A stretch of 52,434 nucleotides of DNA from Vibrio tapetis subsp. quintayensis (GCF_030409945.1 NZ_JAUFQV010000016.1:1-52434), one strand, 5' to 3'; positions 18,342-26,961 are shown, counted from the first letter of the stretch. Notes: a model not told the origin generated them from the letters alone. Numbers and translations are program-made.

Positions 18342-19346
18342 TTAATCGTTCGCTTTCTCACGATGTGCTTCGCATTGATTAAGGTGCGTGAGTAACGAAT
18401 GCAGTGCTGGCGTTCGAATCGTGTCGGTTTCAAATAGAATCTCGTGCCTCGCGTTTTCGATACTTTCTAACATCACGTGCGAGCCAGACAGGTTGGTGAA
18501 GCGCACGTGGGATGCATTATCAACAATTTGATCGCACTGGGCCTGCATTAACAGAGTTGGTGTTAGCAGCTTGCTCGCGTTATCGATACATTGCTGGGCC
18601 GCAATTAAGCTTTCGGCTACCCAGTGGGTACTTGGGCCACCAAGCTTCAATTGCGGTAATTGTTCATACAGGTCACGAAACCACTGATACCGAACAAGGC
18701 TCTGGGTTAAGCGATTGTCTTCGAAGGGTTTTGGGTAATAATTGCGATGACCTGGTGCGTATTTAGGGTGTGTGGTTCTAGCGGCCATCCATTGAGCCAG
18801 TTTTTGCGCGATGGGGCGAAAGTACCAAGGCAGTGCCACGCCAAACATTGGCGAGCTTAATGTCAGAGAGTCAAATGGCTGATGTGTCTCTTGTTGTAGG
18901 TAGCGAGTTGCAATGGCTCCGCCCATGGAGTGGCCGATCAAGTGACGGTGTTGATATTTTTCTAAAGGCCAATGATCAACAAGTAACGCCATATCTTTGA
19001 TGTAGTCATCAAACTCGTCTACAAACCCTATTTCCGGATCATGACAGAGGCGTTCTGAAGCGCCTTGGCCACGATGATCGTAAGAAAAAACGTCATATCC
19101 TTGAGAAAATAGGTCGAAGAACAGTTCTTGGTATTTCCAGACGCTTTCAATTCGACCATTAATAAAGACAATCGCTTTGGTGTTTTCATTTGCGGTCATG
19201 GCTGACCAGTAGAGTGAGGCGCCTTTTGTTCCGGTTAAAAAACCGTCTTGCCTTTGCTGCCAAAAAGGCGCAATCTTGCCATTAAAGAAGTTAGAATAGT
19301 TATCTTCTTGGCTAAATGTGAAATCGGCAGTCGGATCATTTGGCAT
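18342..19346 (-). CDS. pldB: Lysophospholipase L2 (alpha/beta hydrolase)
   Basis: The product (334 residues) is an alpha/beta hydrolase of the PldB/monoacylglycerol-lipase group. The nucleophile elbow is IGHSMGGAIATRYL, the oxyanion region is IVFINGRIESVWKY, and the late Asp and His fall in QCDQIVDN and ARHEILFE. PldB cleaves the remaining acyl chain of lysophospholipids. The pldB-yigL order and the divergent RhtB gene repeat the E. coli arrangement. Confidence 0.9.
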   Translation of the reverse strand: MPNDPTADFTFSQEDNYSNFFNGKIAPFWQQRQDGFLTGTKGASLYWSAMTANENTKAIVFINGRIESVWKYQELFFDLFSQGYDVFSYDHRGQGASERLCHDPEIGFVDEFDDYIKDMALLVDHWPLEKYQHRHLIGHSMGGAIATRYLQQETHQPFDSLTLSSPMFGVALPWYFRPIAQKLAQWMAARTTHPKYAPGHRNYYPKPFEDNRLTQSLVRYQWFRDLYEQLPQLKLGGPSTHWVAESLIAAQQCIDNASKLLTPTLLMQAQCDQIVDNASHVRFTNLSGSHVMLESIENARHEILFETDTIRTPALHSLLTHLNQCEAHREKAND

Positions 19347-19441
19347 GAGAGTTCTACTTAATACAAGTGCAAATTAGTGCTTAGGTCCAGTATATGCGAA
19401 TGCACAAGAGTGTCTACGCTTAAGCCCGTGAGAGAAGAGTT

Positions 19442-20059
19442 ATGGATTTACAAATTTGGTTAGCATATGTACTGACCGCCATTGTGTTTAGTTTAGCGCC
19501 AGGATCAGGTACGGTAAACTCGGTTAGTAATGGTATCAGTCATGGCATGAAAAAATCATTACCGGCCATTGCTGGGTTGCAAATCGGTTTGATGATTCAT
19601 ATTGCCTTTGTTGGTGCGGGGATTGGTGCCTTAGTTGCTCAATCAGCTACCGCTTTCACTATCATTAAGTGGGTTGGCGTGGCATATCTTATTTGGCTTG
19701 GAATCAATAAGTGGCGTGATACGTCGTCGTTATCCGTTAGTGACGCTGGTGGTGAAAAGTCGGGCTTACAGTTATTGCGCAGCGCGATCATCATTAACTT
19801 AACCAACCCTAAATCTATTGTGTTTTTGGTGGCGTTATTTCCTCAATTTATCGATCCTACCACCAATCAATTGCCTCAATTACTGATTTTAGGTGTAACA
19901 ACGGTCGTAATCGACACTGTGGTGATGCTTTTTTATACAGGGCTAGCTTCTCAGTTAGGCCGATTTATTCGTTCAGAGGCAATGATGGCGAGGCTTAATA
20001 AAGTCTTTGGCAGTATGTTTGTCGGTTGTGGCCTATTACTCGCGACTGCTCGCGCATAA
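19442..20059 (+). CDS. rhtB: RhtB-type amino acid exporter (LysE family)
   Basis: The product (205 residues) is a LysE/RhtB exporter with about six membrane helices. The N-terminal LAPGSGTVNSVSNGISHG is the substrate-site signature of the family, and LTNPKSIVFLVALFPQF is the second conserved stretch. In E. coli, RhtB exports homoserine and homoserine lactone, and the gene lies next to pldB as here, which supports the symbol. The ribosome binding site is AGAAGAG before the ATG. Confidence 0.87.
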   Translation: MDLQIWLAYVLTAIVFSLAPGSGTVNSVSNGISHGMKKSLPAIAGLQIGLMIHIAFVGAGIGALVAQSATAFTIIKWVGVAYLIWLGINKWRDTSSLSVSDAGGEKSGLQLLRSAIIINLTNPKSIVFLVALFPQFIDPTTNQLPQLLILGVTTVVIDTVVMLFYTGLASQLGRFIRSEAMMARLNKVFGSMFVGCGLLLATARA

Positions 20060-20158
20060 TCCAAGGTATGGCATTGCTTTTTATTGGTATTCGCTATTAA
20101 ATGTGTACCCAATTCGTCATTTAATAAAGACATCTCAGAGCTTTAGCAGGTTTTCGGT

Positions 20159-21397
20159 ATGTATACCTATGTCGCAAGACAACCGATTCTTAATAGCAAG
20201 TGCCACACCATTGGTTATGAGTTGTTATTTCGTGATGGTGAAAAGAATGCCTACCCTGAACATGTAGGATCAAACCGTGCAACGTACCGTTTAATCGCCG
20301 AGAACTTCCTCTCTTTTCAGTCTTTAACGACCAGCCGCCAATCGCGCTATTTTATTAATTTTCCTCAAGAGAGCTTGATCCGCTTATTGCCTATGGCTTT
20401 GCCCAAAGAGCACATCGTGGTCGAAATTCTAGAGACGTGTGAACCGACAGACGAGTTATTGCAAGCTGTACGTTATTTGCATCGTAATGGTTATGTCATT
20501 GCACTTGATGATTTTGATCTGGGTGTCGAGTGGGAGAGATTTGTTCCCTATGCTCGAATTATCAAGATCGACTTGATGCAGGTTGGCCTAGAAAGAGCGT
20601 GCCAGTATGTACAAGATCGAGCTAAGCAAGGCAGTAAAAGTCGCTTCTTAGCTGAACGGGTAGAAACCCAACAAGAGTTCGATTTGGTTAAGGAGGCGGG
20701 TTTTCATTTATTCCAAGGTTATTTTTTCAGTAAACCGGAAGTGGTGAGAAGCCATGCTATCAAACCTGAACAAGTGCTTGCGATGCAGCTATTCTATGAA
20801 GTGTGCAAAGTGGATGTTGACTATAATAAAGTCGAGTTGCTGATTTCGAGTGATGTGAGCCTGAGTTACCAACTGCTTAAATTTGTGAACGGATTTTCTA
20901 CGCGCATTATGGTGCCCATTTCATCCTTTAAGCAAGCTTTGGTTTATTTAGGGCAAGACAAGCTAAAGCAGTTTGTTTCTCTTGTGGTTGCCTCTTATGT
21001 CTCCGTTAGCAAGCCGGGTGAGTTACGCAAACTCTCTTTGCAACGAGCACGGTTTTGCCATTTGATGACGCGGTACCAGCCTTTTTCTGAACAGCGCGAT
21101 CATGCTTTTTTGCTCGGACTATTTTCATTACTCGACTCATTTTTAGATCATTCCATGGATCATTTGTTAAAACAGTTGCCTTTGAGCTCCGAGATTAATA
21201 TTGCTCTTTTGGAGCGACGTGGGCCGCTAGGTTTGCTGCTTGCGATCGAAGAGTGCTTTGAGCAAGCTGACTGGCAAGGCATTGAAAAGCTTTGTATTAC
21301 ACTGCGCCTTGAAGTCGACGATGTTCGGCATGAACTGGTAGAAGCAATGGCCTGGAGCGAGCAAATACAGAGCTCTTTAATTGAATCCTCTTCATGA
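20159..21397 (+). CDS. EAL-HDOD regulator
   Basis: The product (412 residues) joins an EAL-like domain (about 1-195) to an HDOD domain (about 205-390). The EAL part starts YVARQPILNSKCHTIGYELL, keeps Glu in IVVEILE and QGY near its end, but the catalytic loop is LDDFDLG rather than DDFGTG, so c-di-GMP hydrolysis is unlikely. The HDOD half lacks an HD metal site. Vibrio cholerae CdgJ has this architecture and acts on motility; a similar role here is only inference. It lies 99 bp after rhtB. Confidence 0.85.
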   Translation: MYTYVARQPILNSKCHTIGYELLFRDGEKNAYPEHVGSNRATYRLIAENFLSFQSLTTSRQSRYFINFPQESLIRLLPMALPKEHIVVEILETCEPTDELLQAVRYLHRNGYVIALDDFDLGVEWERFVPYARIIKIDLMQVGLERACQYVQDRAKQGSKSRFLAERVETQQEFDLVKEAGFHLFQGYFFSKPEVVRSHAIKPEQVLAMQLFYEVCKVDVDYNKVELLISSDVSLSYQLLKFVNGFSTRIMVPISSFKQALVYLGQDKLKQFVSLVVASYVSVSKPGELRKLSLQRARFCHLMTRYQPFSEQRDHAFLLGLFSLLDSFLDHSMDHLLKQLPLSSEINIALLERRGPLGLLLAIEECFEQADWQGIEKLCITLRLEVDDVRHELVEAMAWSEQIQSSLIESSS

Positions 21398-21415
21398 ATA
21401 ATTTGTGACAATTGA

Positions 21416-21444
21416 AACACGCGCATTGACGCGTGTTTTTTTTT
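21416..21444 (+). terminator. Terminator after the EAL-HDOD gene
   Basis: A stem aacacgcg/cgcgtgtt is followed by a run of eight or nine T. It separates this gene from the ars operon. Confidence 0.85.
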
Positions 21445-21451
21445 AACTAAT

Positions 21452-21471
21452 ATATATGGATATGCGTATAT
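21452..21471 (+). promoter_or_regulatory. Candidate ArsR operator
   Basis: A 20-bp imperfect dyad, ATATATGGAT/ATGCGTATAT, with 8 of 10 bases matching between arms, lies 15 bp upstream of the arsR start. Size and position fit an autoregulatory ArsR/SmtB-type operator over the promoter. Confidence 0.55.
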
Positions 21472-21485
21472 GAGGTTTTATTGTG

Positions 21486-21821
21486 ATGTTGCCTAATCAG
21501 TTTTTTAAGTTGTTATCAGATGAAACACGTTTGAGGTGTTTGCTTCTCATTGCCAGAGAAGGCCGCTTATGTGTTTGCGAGTTGACGCAAGCACTGCAGG
21601 AGAGCCAACCAAAAATCTCACGCCATCTGGCACAGTTACGTCAGTCCGGTGTACTTAAAGATGAGCGACAAGGGCAATGGGTTTATTACGATGTGGCGGA
21701 TTCACTGCCTGGATGGATGCGTAACGTGATATCTGGCTTGCAAGAATCAAACTGCTTAGCAACGCAGTACAAGCAAGACACATCGCGCTTAAATCAAGCT
21801 GAAAAGCCAGTCTGCAGTTAG
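21486..21821 (+). CDS. arsR: ArsR-family metalloregulator of the arsenic operon
   Basis: The product (111 residues) is a winged-helix repressor. The metal-site motif CVCEL (C29 and C31, ATG numbering) is the ELCVCDL motif of arsenite-sensing ArsR, followed by the recognition helix [19 protein letters not shown]. Arsenite binding to the cysteines would release DNA. A GTG one codon pair earlier (21483) is an alternative start. It is the first gene before GAPDH, the phosphatase-like gene and arsJ, and it probably represses them through the dyad at 21452-21471. Confidence 0.92.
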   Translation: MLPNQFFKLLSDETRLRCLLLIAREGRLCVCELTQALQESQPKISRHLAQLRQSGVLKDERQGQWVYYDVADSLPGWMRNVISGLQESNCLATQYKQDTSRLNQAEKPVCS

Positions 21822-21862
21822 GCTCCAATTTACAATTAATTCAATTTACAAAGAGAGAAGTA

Positions 21863-22873
21863 ATGACTATCAAAGTAGGTATTAATGGTTTTGGCCGAAT
21901 TGGCCGCTTAGCACTTCGTGCTGCATTTAACTGGTCAGAAGTGGAATTTGTGCGCATCAATGATGTTGCGGGTGATGCGGCGACGTTGGCGCACCTTTTA
22001 GAATTTGACTCTGTTCAAGGCCGCTGGGAGCATGCCGTTACTTCTCAAGGTAATGTAATCCAAGTGCAGGGACAGAGTATCGTCACCACGCAAGAGAGCG
22101 AAATTTCTGCGGTGGATTGGTCTGATTGCGATGTGGTGATTGAAGCCACTGGTGTTAATCGTGATATCAACAAGCTCAATCAATATTTGGAACAAGGTGT
22201 TGGCCGCGTGGTTGTTTCAGCCCCGGTGAAAGATGCCAATGTTGCTAATGTTGTTGTGGGAGTGAATGACGCGATTTTTGAGCCATTAAAACATAAAATT
22301 GTAACGGCTGCTTCTTGTACTACTAACTGTTTAGCGCCCGTGGTTAAAGTGATTCATGAGAAGTTGGGCATTGCGAATGCTTCATTTACCACTATCCATG
22401 ACTTAACCAATACTCAAACGATTCTTGATGCGCCTCATAAAGACTTACGTCGTGCGCGAGCTTGCGGCATGAGTTTGATCCCAACCACAACAGGTAGCGC
22501 TAAGGCCATTATCGAAATTTTCCCGGATCTTGAGGGTAAGATTAATGGGCACGCGGTTCGTGTTCCACTGGCGAACGCATCCTTGACCGATATTGTGTTT
22601 GAAGTTGAGAAAGACACGACGGTGGAAGAAGTTAATGCGATGCTAAAAGAGGCGTCGCAAGGTGAATTGGCGGGTATTCTGGGCTTTGAAGAACGCCCAT
22701 TAGTGTCGATTGATTACCGTGGCGATCAGCGCTCTACCATTGTTGATGCATTGTCTACTATGTTAGTTGGTAAGAGAATGGTGAAAATTTATGCATGGTA
22801 TGACAATGAAATGGGCTATGCGACACGTACTGCAGAGCTTATGCGTACGGTTGGTTTGGCGAAAGGAGAATAA
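21863..22873 (+). CDS. ArsJ-associated glyceraldehyde-3-phosphate dehydrogenase
   Basis: The product (336 residues) is a full-length GAPDH: the NAD site is [15 protein letters not shown], the catalytic cysteine is C152 in [11 protein letters not shown], and the late [11 protein letters not shown] is conserved. In ArsJ operons the enzyme uses arsenate in place of phosphate and makes 1-arseno-3-phosphoglycerate, which ArsJ exports. The gene sits between arsR and arsJ, so this is not the glycolytic housekeeping copy. GAGAG precedes the ATG. Confidence 0.93.
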   Translation: MTIKVGINGFGRIGRLALRAAFNWSEVEFVRINDVAGDAATLAHLLEFDSVQGRWEHAVTSQGNVIQVQGQSIVTTQESEISAVDWSDCDVVIEATGVNRDINKLNQYLEQGVGRVVVSAPVKDANVANVVVGVNDAIFEPLKHKIVTAASCTTNCLAPVVKVIHEKLGIANASFTTIHDLTNTQTILDAPHKDLRRARACGMSLIPTTTGSAKAIIEIFPDLEGKINGHAVRVPLANASLTDIVFEVEKDTTVEEVNAMLKEASQGELAGILGFEERPLVSIDYRGDQRSTIVDALSTMLVGKRMVKIYAWYDNEMGYATRTAELMRTVGLAKGE

Positions 22874-22875
22874 CG

Positions 22876-23376
22876 ATGGAGCATCCAGTTTGGAGTTTAG
22901 CAACCGGTCAAAAAGAGGCCGCTTTGATTTTGACACCTTGCCCTGGCACAAAAGGGGTTGAGTTAGCTGAATCATTGAGCCAATTAAAATCACAAGGTGT
23001 GAAAGCCATTGTTACCGCGATCAGCGAACAAGAGATGCAAGACAAAGGAGTGGCAGCGCTAGGCACATTGACGCAAGAGCTTGGAATGGCTTGGCATCAT
23101 ATTGTGATCGAAGATGACAAAGCTCCACAGGCTGACTTTGCAGCTAAATGGCAATTGGCGAGCCCAAGTATTCAAGCACTATTAGCGCAAGGCGACAAAG
23201 TTGCGTTGCACTGCATGGGAGGATCGGGTCGAACAGGGCTATTGGCCGCTCACTTGTTATTAGAGCAGGGTTGGCCGCTGGAAAAAATCGTGACTGAAGT
23301 TCAAGCGCTTCGCCCAGGAGCGTTTACTAAAGCCGTTCAGCAAGACTATATCCAATCCGTCGCTAACAAAATGTAA
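22876..23376 (+). CDS. Protein-tyrosine/dual-specificity phosphatase-like protein in the ars operon
   Basis: The product (166 residues) has the PTP signature loop HCMGGSGRTG (H112, Cys nucleophile C113, Arg R119) and a plausible general-acid Asp in IEDDKAPQ. It resembles the CDKN3/KAP-like dual-specificity phosphatases rather than the small ArsC arsenate reductases. The start lies 2 bp after the GAPDH stop, so it is surely cotranscribed. Its substrate is unknown; a link to arsenate or phosphoglycerate handling is inference. Confidence 0.85.
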   Translation: MEHPVWSLATGQKEAALILTPCPGTKGVELAESLSQLKSQGVKAIVTAISEQEMQDKGVAALGTLTQELGMAWHHIVIEDDKAPQADFAAKWQLASPSIQALLAQGDKVALHCMGGSGRTGLLAAHLLLEQGWPLEKIVTEVQALRPGAFTKAVQQDYIQSVANKM

Positions 23377-23452
23377 GCAAGCAGAGCTTTAGGGGCATGA
23401 TGTTCCTAGAGCTCGAATACCTGCATTGCAATTAGTTGAGAGCCCACTTGTT

Positions 23453-24703
23453 ATGTTAATAAAGCCCCTTTTCAGCAATCTAAGCCACAGTGTCCGACAG
23501 TACATGTTGGTGACGTTTAACTATTGGAACTTCACGTTAACAGACGGCGCTCTGCGCATGCTTGTTGTGTTGTACTTTCATGATTTAGGCTATGGCACGT
23601 TGGCCATCGCTTCGCTGTTTTTGTTCTACGAGTTTTTTGGGGTGGTCACTAATTTGATTGGTGGCTGGTTAGGGGCTCGGCTTGGTTTGAACAAAACCAT
23701 GAACATTGGTTTGGCCTTGCAAGTCTTTGCCTTGTTGATGCTGGCCGTCCCAAGTGCTTGGTTGACCATACCATGGGTCATGGCCGCACAAGCGATGTCT
23801 GGTATTGCAAAAGATTTGAACAAGATGAGTGCGAAAAGCTCCATCAAGGCGCTGGTTCCGGATGAGCAGCAAGGCTCGTTGTATAAATGGATAGCGATTT
23901 TAACCGGTTCTAAAAATACCCTAAAAGGCGCGGGCTTCTTTATGGGGGGCGCCCTGTTATCTTTAGTCGGTTTCCAAAATGCGGTTTTGGGTATGGCGGT
24001 TGTGCTATCTGCCGTGTTCATCGCTAGCTTAATGCTACTTGATAACAATCTGGGTAAAGCGAAGTCAAAACCCAAGTTCACACAGGTGTTTTCTAAGTCG
24101 AGCAGCATTAACCGTTTGTCGGCAGCACGAATGTTCCTGTTTGGTGCTCGTGATGTGTGGTTCGTGGTGGCATTGCCTATCTATCTTGGCAGCGTGTTTG
24201 GCTGGGATCATTTTTGGGTCGGTGGCTTTTTGGCTGTTTGGGTGATGGCTTACGGTGTCGTACAAGGTTTTGCCCCTAAGATCACCGGGAAAGCCGAGGG
24301 CAAAGTTCCTGATGGACGTTCTGCGCTGTATTGGGTAAGTATTCTTGCCGCTGTGACCGCAGGTATTGCTTATCTCATGCAATTAGGTTGGCAGCCACAA
24401 TGGGTGATTACGATAGGCTTGCTTGTGTTCGGAGCGGTATTTGCGATCAACTCTTCGTTACACTCCTATTTGATTGTTAGCTATGCAAAAGGCGACGGCG
24501 TGTCGTTGGATGTTGGGTTTTATTATATGGCTAACGCAATGGGGCGTTTGATTGGGACTATTTTGTCTGGCTGGGTATTTCAAGAAGCGGGTATCGTCGC
24601 GTGTTTGTGGGTTTCGTTTGTATTTTTGTTTGTTACTGTCCTCATCAGTATTCGACTTCCTCGCCACTCAAAGGCTAAGGGTGTGAGCGCGCGTCAGGGT
24701 TAA
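23453..24703 (+). CDS. arsJ: ArsJ, organoarsenical exporter (MFS)
   Basis: The product (416 residues) is a major-facilitator transporter with about 12 helices. SVRQYMLVTFNYWNFTLTDG and ALRMLVVLYFHDLGYGTLAI near the start are typical of ArsJ. It exports 1-arseno-3-phosphoglycerate, which then breaks down outside the cell, so the pair with GAPDH gives arsenate resistance without arsenate reduction. The ATG at 23453 fits the family start; a TTG at 23426 would add nine residues. Confidence 0.93.
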   Translation: MLIKPLFSNLSHSVRQYMLVTFNYWNFTLTDGALRMLVVLYFHDLGYGTLAIASLFLFYEFFGVVTNLIGGWLGARLGLNKTMNIGLALQVFALLMLAVPSAWLTIPWVMAAQAMSGIAKDLNKMSAKSSIKALVPDEQQGSLYKWIAILTGSKNTLKGAGFFMGGALLSLVGFQNAVLGMAVVLSAVFIASLMLLDNNLGKAKSKPKFTQVFSKSSSINRLSAARMFLFGARDVWFVVALPIYLGSVFGWDHFWVGGFLAVWVMAYGVVQGFAPKITGKAEGKVPDGRSALYWVSILAAVTAGIAYLMQLGWQPQWVITIGLLVFGAVFAINSSLHSYLIVSYAKGDGVSLDVGFYYMANAMGRLIGTILSGWVFQEAGIVACLWVSFVFLFVTVLISIRLPRHSKAKGVSARQG

Positions 24704-24784
24704 CAGGAAATTTACCTGAATTTGTCCTGCTTCTTATATGGTTGTTGTTATGCTTAGTGTGACACATTGAATATAGGAGGCCGC

Positions 24785-25798
24785 GTGGCTCAGCGAGTAT
24801 TATTTTTTGACTTATTACGTTGCTTAGCGGCCGTTGCTGTCGTTCTGATTCATGCTTTAGGGCCTTATCGCCACCTAATGGGTGAGATACCATTTGAGCA
24901 TTGGTCGATCGCGGTGGGTTTAAACAGTGTGAGCCGTTGGGCTGTACCTGTGTTCATCATGATCACAGGGGCTCTTTTACTTAGTGATACTCGGCCTTTC
25001 CAAGCCAAAGTCTTTTTTCAAAAGCGATTCGCTAAAGTGCTGGTCCCATTTTTGGCTTGGTCGGCCTTTTATGCGGTATTCGCTGGTTGGACAGGAAGTG
25101 GCTTCGATTGGCAGCCCGTCACTCAAGCGATCGGTGATTTTGTCCATCACCAAACCTATTATCATCTTGGCTTTTTCTATTACTTCTTACCCCTTTACTT
25201 CTTAGTTCCGATTTACCGATGGGTGATCACTGTGCATGGTACTAGGGGAATGTGGCTATTTATTGCTATTTGGTTGTTTACCACCACGCTATTTATGTTG
25301 CGAATTGATGGGCCTTGGTCAAATCAAATTTGGTTGTTTTCAGGGTACTTAATGCTTGGGTACGCTTTATATCAAGTAGCGCCTTTGACCAAACGTAACC
25401 TGTGGTTGGTGCTTTCTTTGGGCACTATTGCTTTGCTAGCGACGATTTATTGGGTTATCGGTGGCAGTGTTGAAAATGGGGAATACACAGTAGGGCGTTG
25501 GCTTTCTTATAAAACGATCAACACCGTTTTGGCAGCAAGTATGATCTTCATGTTGTGCCGAAAATACGCCGATGGTCTATCTCAATCGACCTTGAAAATT
25601 GTCGCGTTTATTAGCCGTTATAGCTTGGGTATTTATTTACTCCATCCGATCTTCTTATGGCCGTTATATCAGCTGGAGTGGCCTCTGCTTCATCCTTTAG
25701 TTGGATTACCATTGTGGATTGTGTTCAGTGGCGGAGCGGCCTTATTGTGTAGCTGGTGGTTAGCCAAATACAAAGCCACTCGTTGGCTCGTACCTTAA
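24785..25798 (+). CDS. Acyltransferase-3 family membrane protein
   Basis: The product (337 residues) is a polytopic acyltransferase-3 protein with about ten membrane segments. FFDLLRCLAAVAVVLIHALG carries the R-x10-H pattern of the family, and a WecH/YiaH-like resemblance is possible. Such enzymes move acetyl groups to surface sugars; the substrate here is unknown. The GTG at 24785 is preferred over a TTG at 24767 because AGGAGG (24775-24780) lies 4 nt upstream of it. It overlaps the end of the convergent DUF2500 gene by 4 bp. Confidence 0.82.
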   Translation: MAQRVLFFDLLRCLAAVAVVLIHALGPYRHLMGEIPFEHWSIAVGLNSVSRWAVPVFIMITGALLLSDTRPFQAKVFFQKRFAKVLVPFLAWSAFYAVFAGWTGSGFDWQPVTQAIGDFVHHQTYYHLGFFYYFLPLYFLVPIYRWVITVHGTRGMWLFIAIWLFTTTLFMLRIDGPWSNQIWLFSGYLMLGYALYQVAPLTKRNLWLVLSLGTIALLATIYWVIGGSVENGEYTVGRWLSYKTINTVLAASMIFMLCRKYADGLSQSTLKIVAFISRYSLGIYLLHPIFLWPLYQLEWPLLHPLVGLPLWIVFSGGAALLCSWWLAKYKATRWLVP

Positions 25799-26127
25799 GG
25801 GCGCTTTAAAGCAAAGTGCATGAATTTATCACCTTGGTAGGTGAGCATGCCTTTGTCTCCAGGGTTCAGAGCTGAAAAGTAGTGAACACCAACTTGAAAC
25901 TCTCGCTTAGGGCCCACTCGGCCCTTTTGCACATAAATCCAGTACTCTTGATCTTCTTCACCTGGTTTGGTGTCTTCAATTTCAATGGATTGTTTATCTA
26001 AGATGGTAACAAGTGCCGTTTGTTCTGGTGCATCCTCGCCAAAAGTGTGTTTGCGTTGAAAGCCAACAAAAAACCAGCCAGCACCAATAGCCAGCAGCAA
26101 CATGAGTCCAAAAATAGAAAGTGGCAT
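25795..26127 (-). CDS. DUF2500 membrane-anchored protein
   Basis: The product (110 residues) has an N-terminal hydrophobic anchor (about 4-22), then a beta-rich domain with KREFQVGVHYFSALNPGDKG and LTYQGDKFMHFAL, the hallmark of DUF2500 (E. coli YhhM type). The function is unknown. It stands alone and is convergent with the acyltransferase gene. Confidence 0.82.
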   Translation of the reverse strand: MPLSIFGLMLLLAIGAGWFFVGFQRKHTFGEDAPEQTALVTILDKQSIEIEDTKPGEEDQEYWIYVQKGRVGPKREFQVGVHYFSALNPGDKGMLTYQGDKFMHFALKRP

Positions 26128-26211
26128 GCGTTATATCCTTATAAATTCAGGGACAGTTTACCTAGAGCGGAAGTCTGCGGACAATACAGTCATAGATTTC
26201 GTGATCCAGTT

Positions 26212-26235
26212 ATTGATTTTATTGATTTTATTGAG
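26212..26235. repeat. Short tandem repeat attgatttt
   Basis: About 2.6 copies of a 9-bp unit (attgatttt, attgatttt, attgag) lie in the gap between DUF2500 and the next gene. It is probably simple AT-rich slippage sequence with no inferred role. Confidence 0.5.
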
Positions 26236-26313
26236 CTAAATTTAGAGTATGTTGGTCTGAAAGTAAGTGCATGAAAATAAAAAATTGGTTATGGAAATAC
26301 AGGAGGCGCTGAT

Positions 26314-26679
26314 ATGTCTGATATTGAAAAAGTAGTCACCCGGACACGTCGCTTAGAAAAACTGTTACGAGTGCAATATCATGCGTCGGGCAAAGGGCTT
26401 CATGAGTTGGTAACCAGTACTGAAGAACGCTTGCCTCATGATGTCATTAAGAAGTTGCGGTATGTGGCAACCATTCGAAACAAAATCGTGCACGAAGATG
26501 GCTTTGTGCTTGAAAGCCGGAAGGCATTTTTGAAAGTTTGTGATGAATGTGAAAAAGAACTGACGCCACGAAGCGGCCGATTTGTGTGGGGGGTTGCACT
26601 GGCATTAATGGGGCTAATAACGTTAGCAGCGCTGAGTTTCTATTACGTCCACTGGAATGAATTAAGTAAACATTTGTAG
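26314..26679 (+). CDS. DUF4145/HEPN-like protein with C-terminal membrane anchor
   Basis: The product (121 residues) has a helical cytoplasmic region (1-90) with RNKIVHE, the R-x4-H motif of HEPN-fold proteins as seen in DUF4145, and one C-terminal membrane segment (about 91-112, WGVALALMGLITLAALSFYY). HEPN domains can be RNases or dimerisation modules; neither is shown here. AGGAGG lies 14 nt upstream of the ATG. It is a single gene ending in the shared terminator at 26755. Confidence 0.65.
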   Translation: MSDIEKVVTRTRRLEKLLRVQYHASGKGLHELVTSTEERLPHDVIKKLRYVATIRNKIVHEDGFVLESRKAFLKVCDECEKELTPRSGRFVWGVALALMGLITLAALSFYYVHWNELSKHL

Positions 26680-26754
26680 TGCTTGGTTATTTTGAATTAG
26701 TAGAACAACATATCTTCGCTTTTGGCCAAATCTGAGTGGTTAGTGAACATAAAT

Positions 26755-26790
26755 AAAAAAAGGGACGCATTAAGCGTCCCTTTTTTTAAA
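26755..26790. terminator. Bidirectional terminator
   Basis: The stem aaagggacgc/gcgtcccttt has a 4-nt loop, an A run on the left and seven T on the right. It serves the plus-strand HEPN-like gene and the small minus-strand ORF. Confidence 0.9.
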
Positions 26791-26809
26791 AAGGTCTTTT
26801 GTGATGTGA

Positions 26810-26890
26810 CTAGTACATCATCGGCAGTGTCATTAAACCAACTACTACCGCAATCATCACAAGTCCTTGTTTTTGAGAGGAAGAAATCAT
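26810..26890 (-). CDS. Unannotated 26-residue membrane peptide
   Basis: A minus-strand ATG at 26888-26890 lies 7 nt after AGGAG and opens a 26-codon frame with a TAG stop at 26810-26812. The peptide starts MISSSQKQG and continues as a hydrophobic segment (LVMIAVVVGLMTLPMMY), one membrane helix in size. A strong terminator (26755-26790) follows 20 bp after the stop, and a promoter candidate precedes it. Size and layout fit small inner-membrane proteins such as those found in E. coli; I do not recognise the family. Confidence 0.6.
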   Translation of the reverse strand: MISSSQKQGLVMIAVVVGLMTLPMMY

Positions 26891-26931
26891 AACACTGCTC
26901 CTAAATTCTTTGTTATAAACCGTTGACAAAA

Positions 26932-26961
26932 AGAATAGCATGGTTTTCGGTCTTTGATCAA
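26932..26961 (-). promoter_or_regulatory. Candidate promoter of the 26-residue ORF
   Basis: On the minus strand, TTGATC and TATTCT are separated by 18 bp, about 45 bp upstream of the ATG. Predicted by eye. Confidence 0.35.

Noticed and set aside
21863..22873. Housekeeping glycolytic GAPDH
   Set aside because: It lies between arsR and arsJ in one operon, which marks it as the arsenate-processing copy.
23626..24108. 160-codon minus-strand ORF inside arsJ
   Set aside because: It is a shadow of the arsJ reading frame, with no ribosome binding site or domain.
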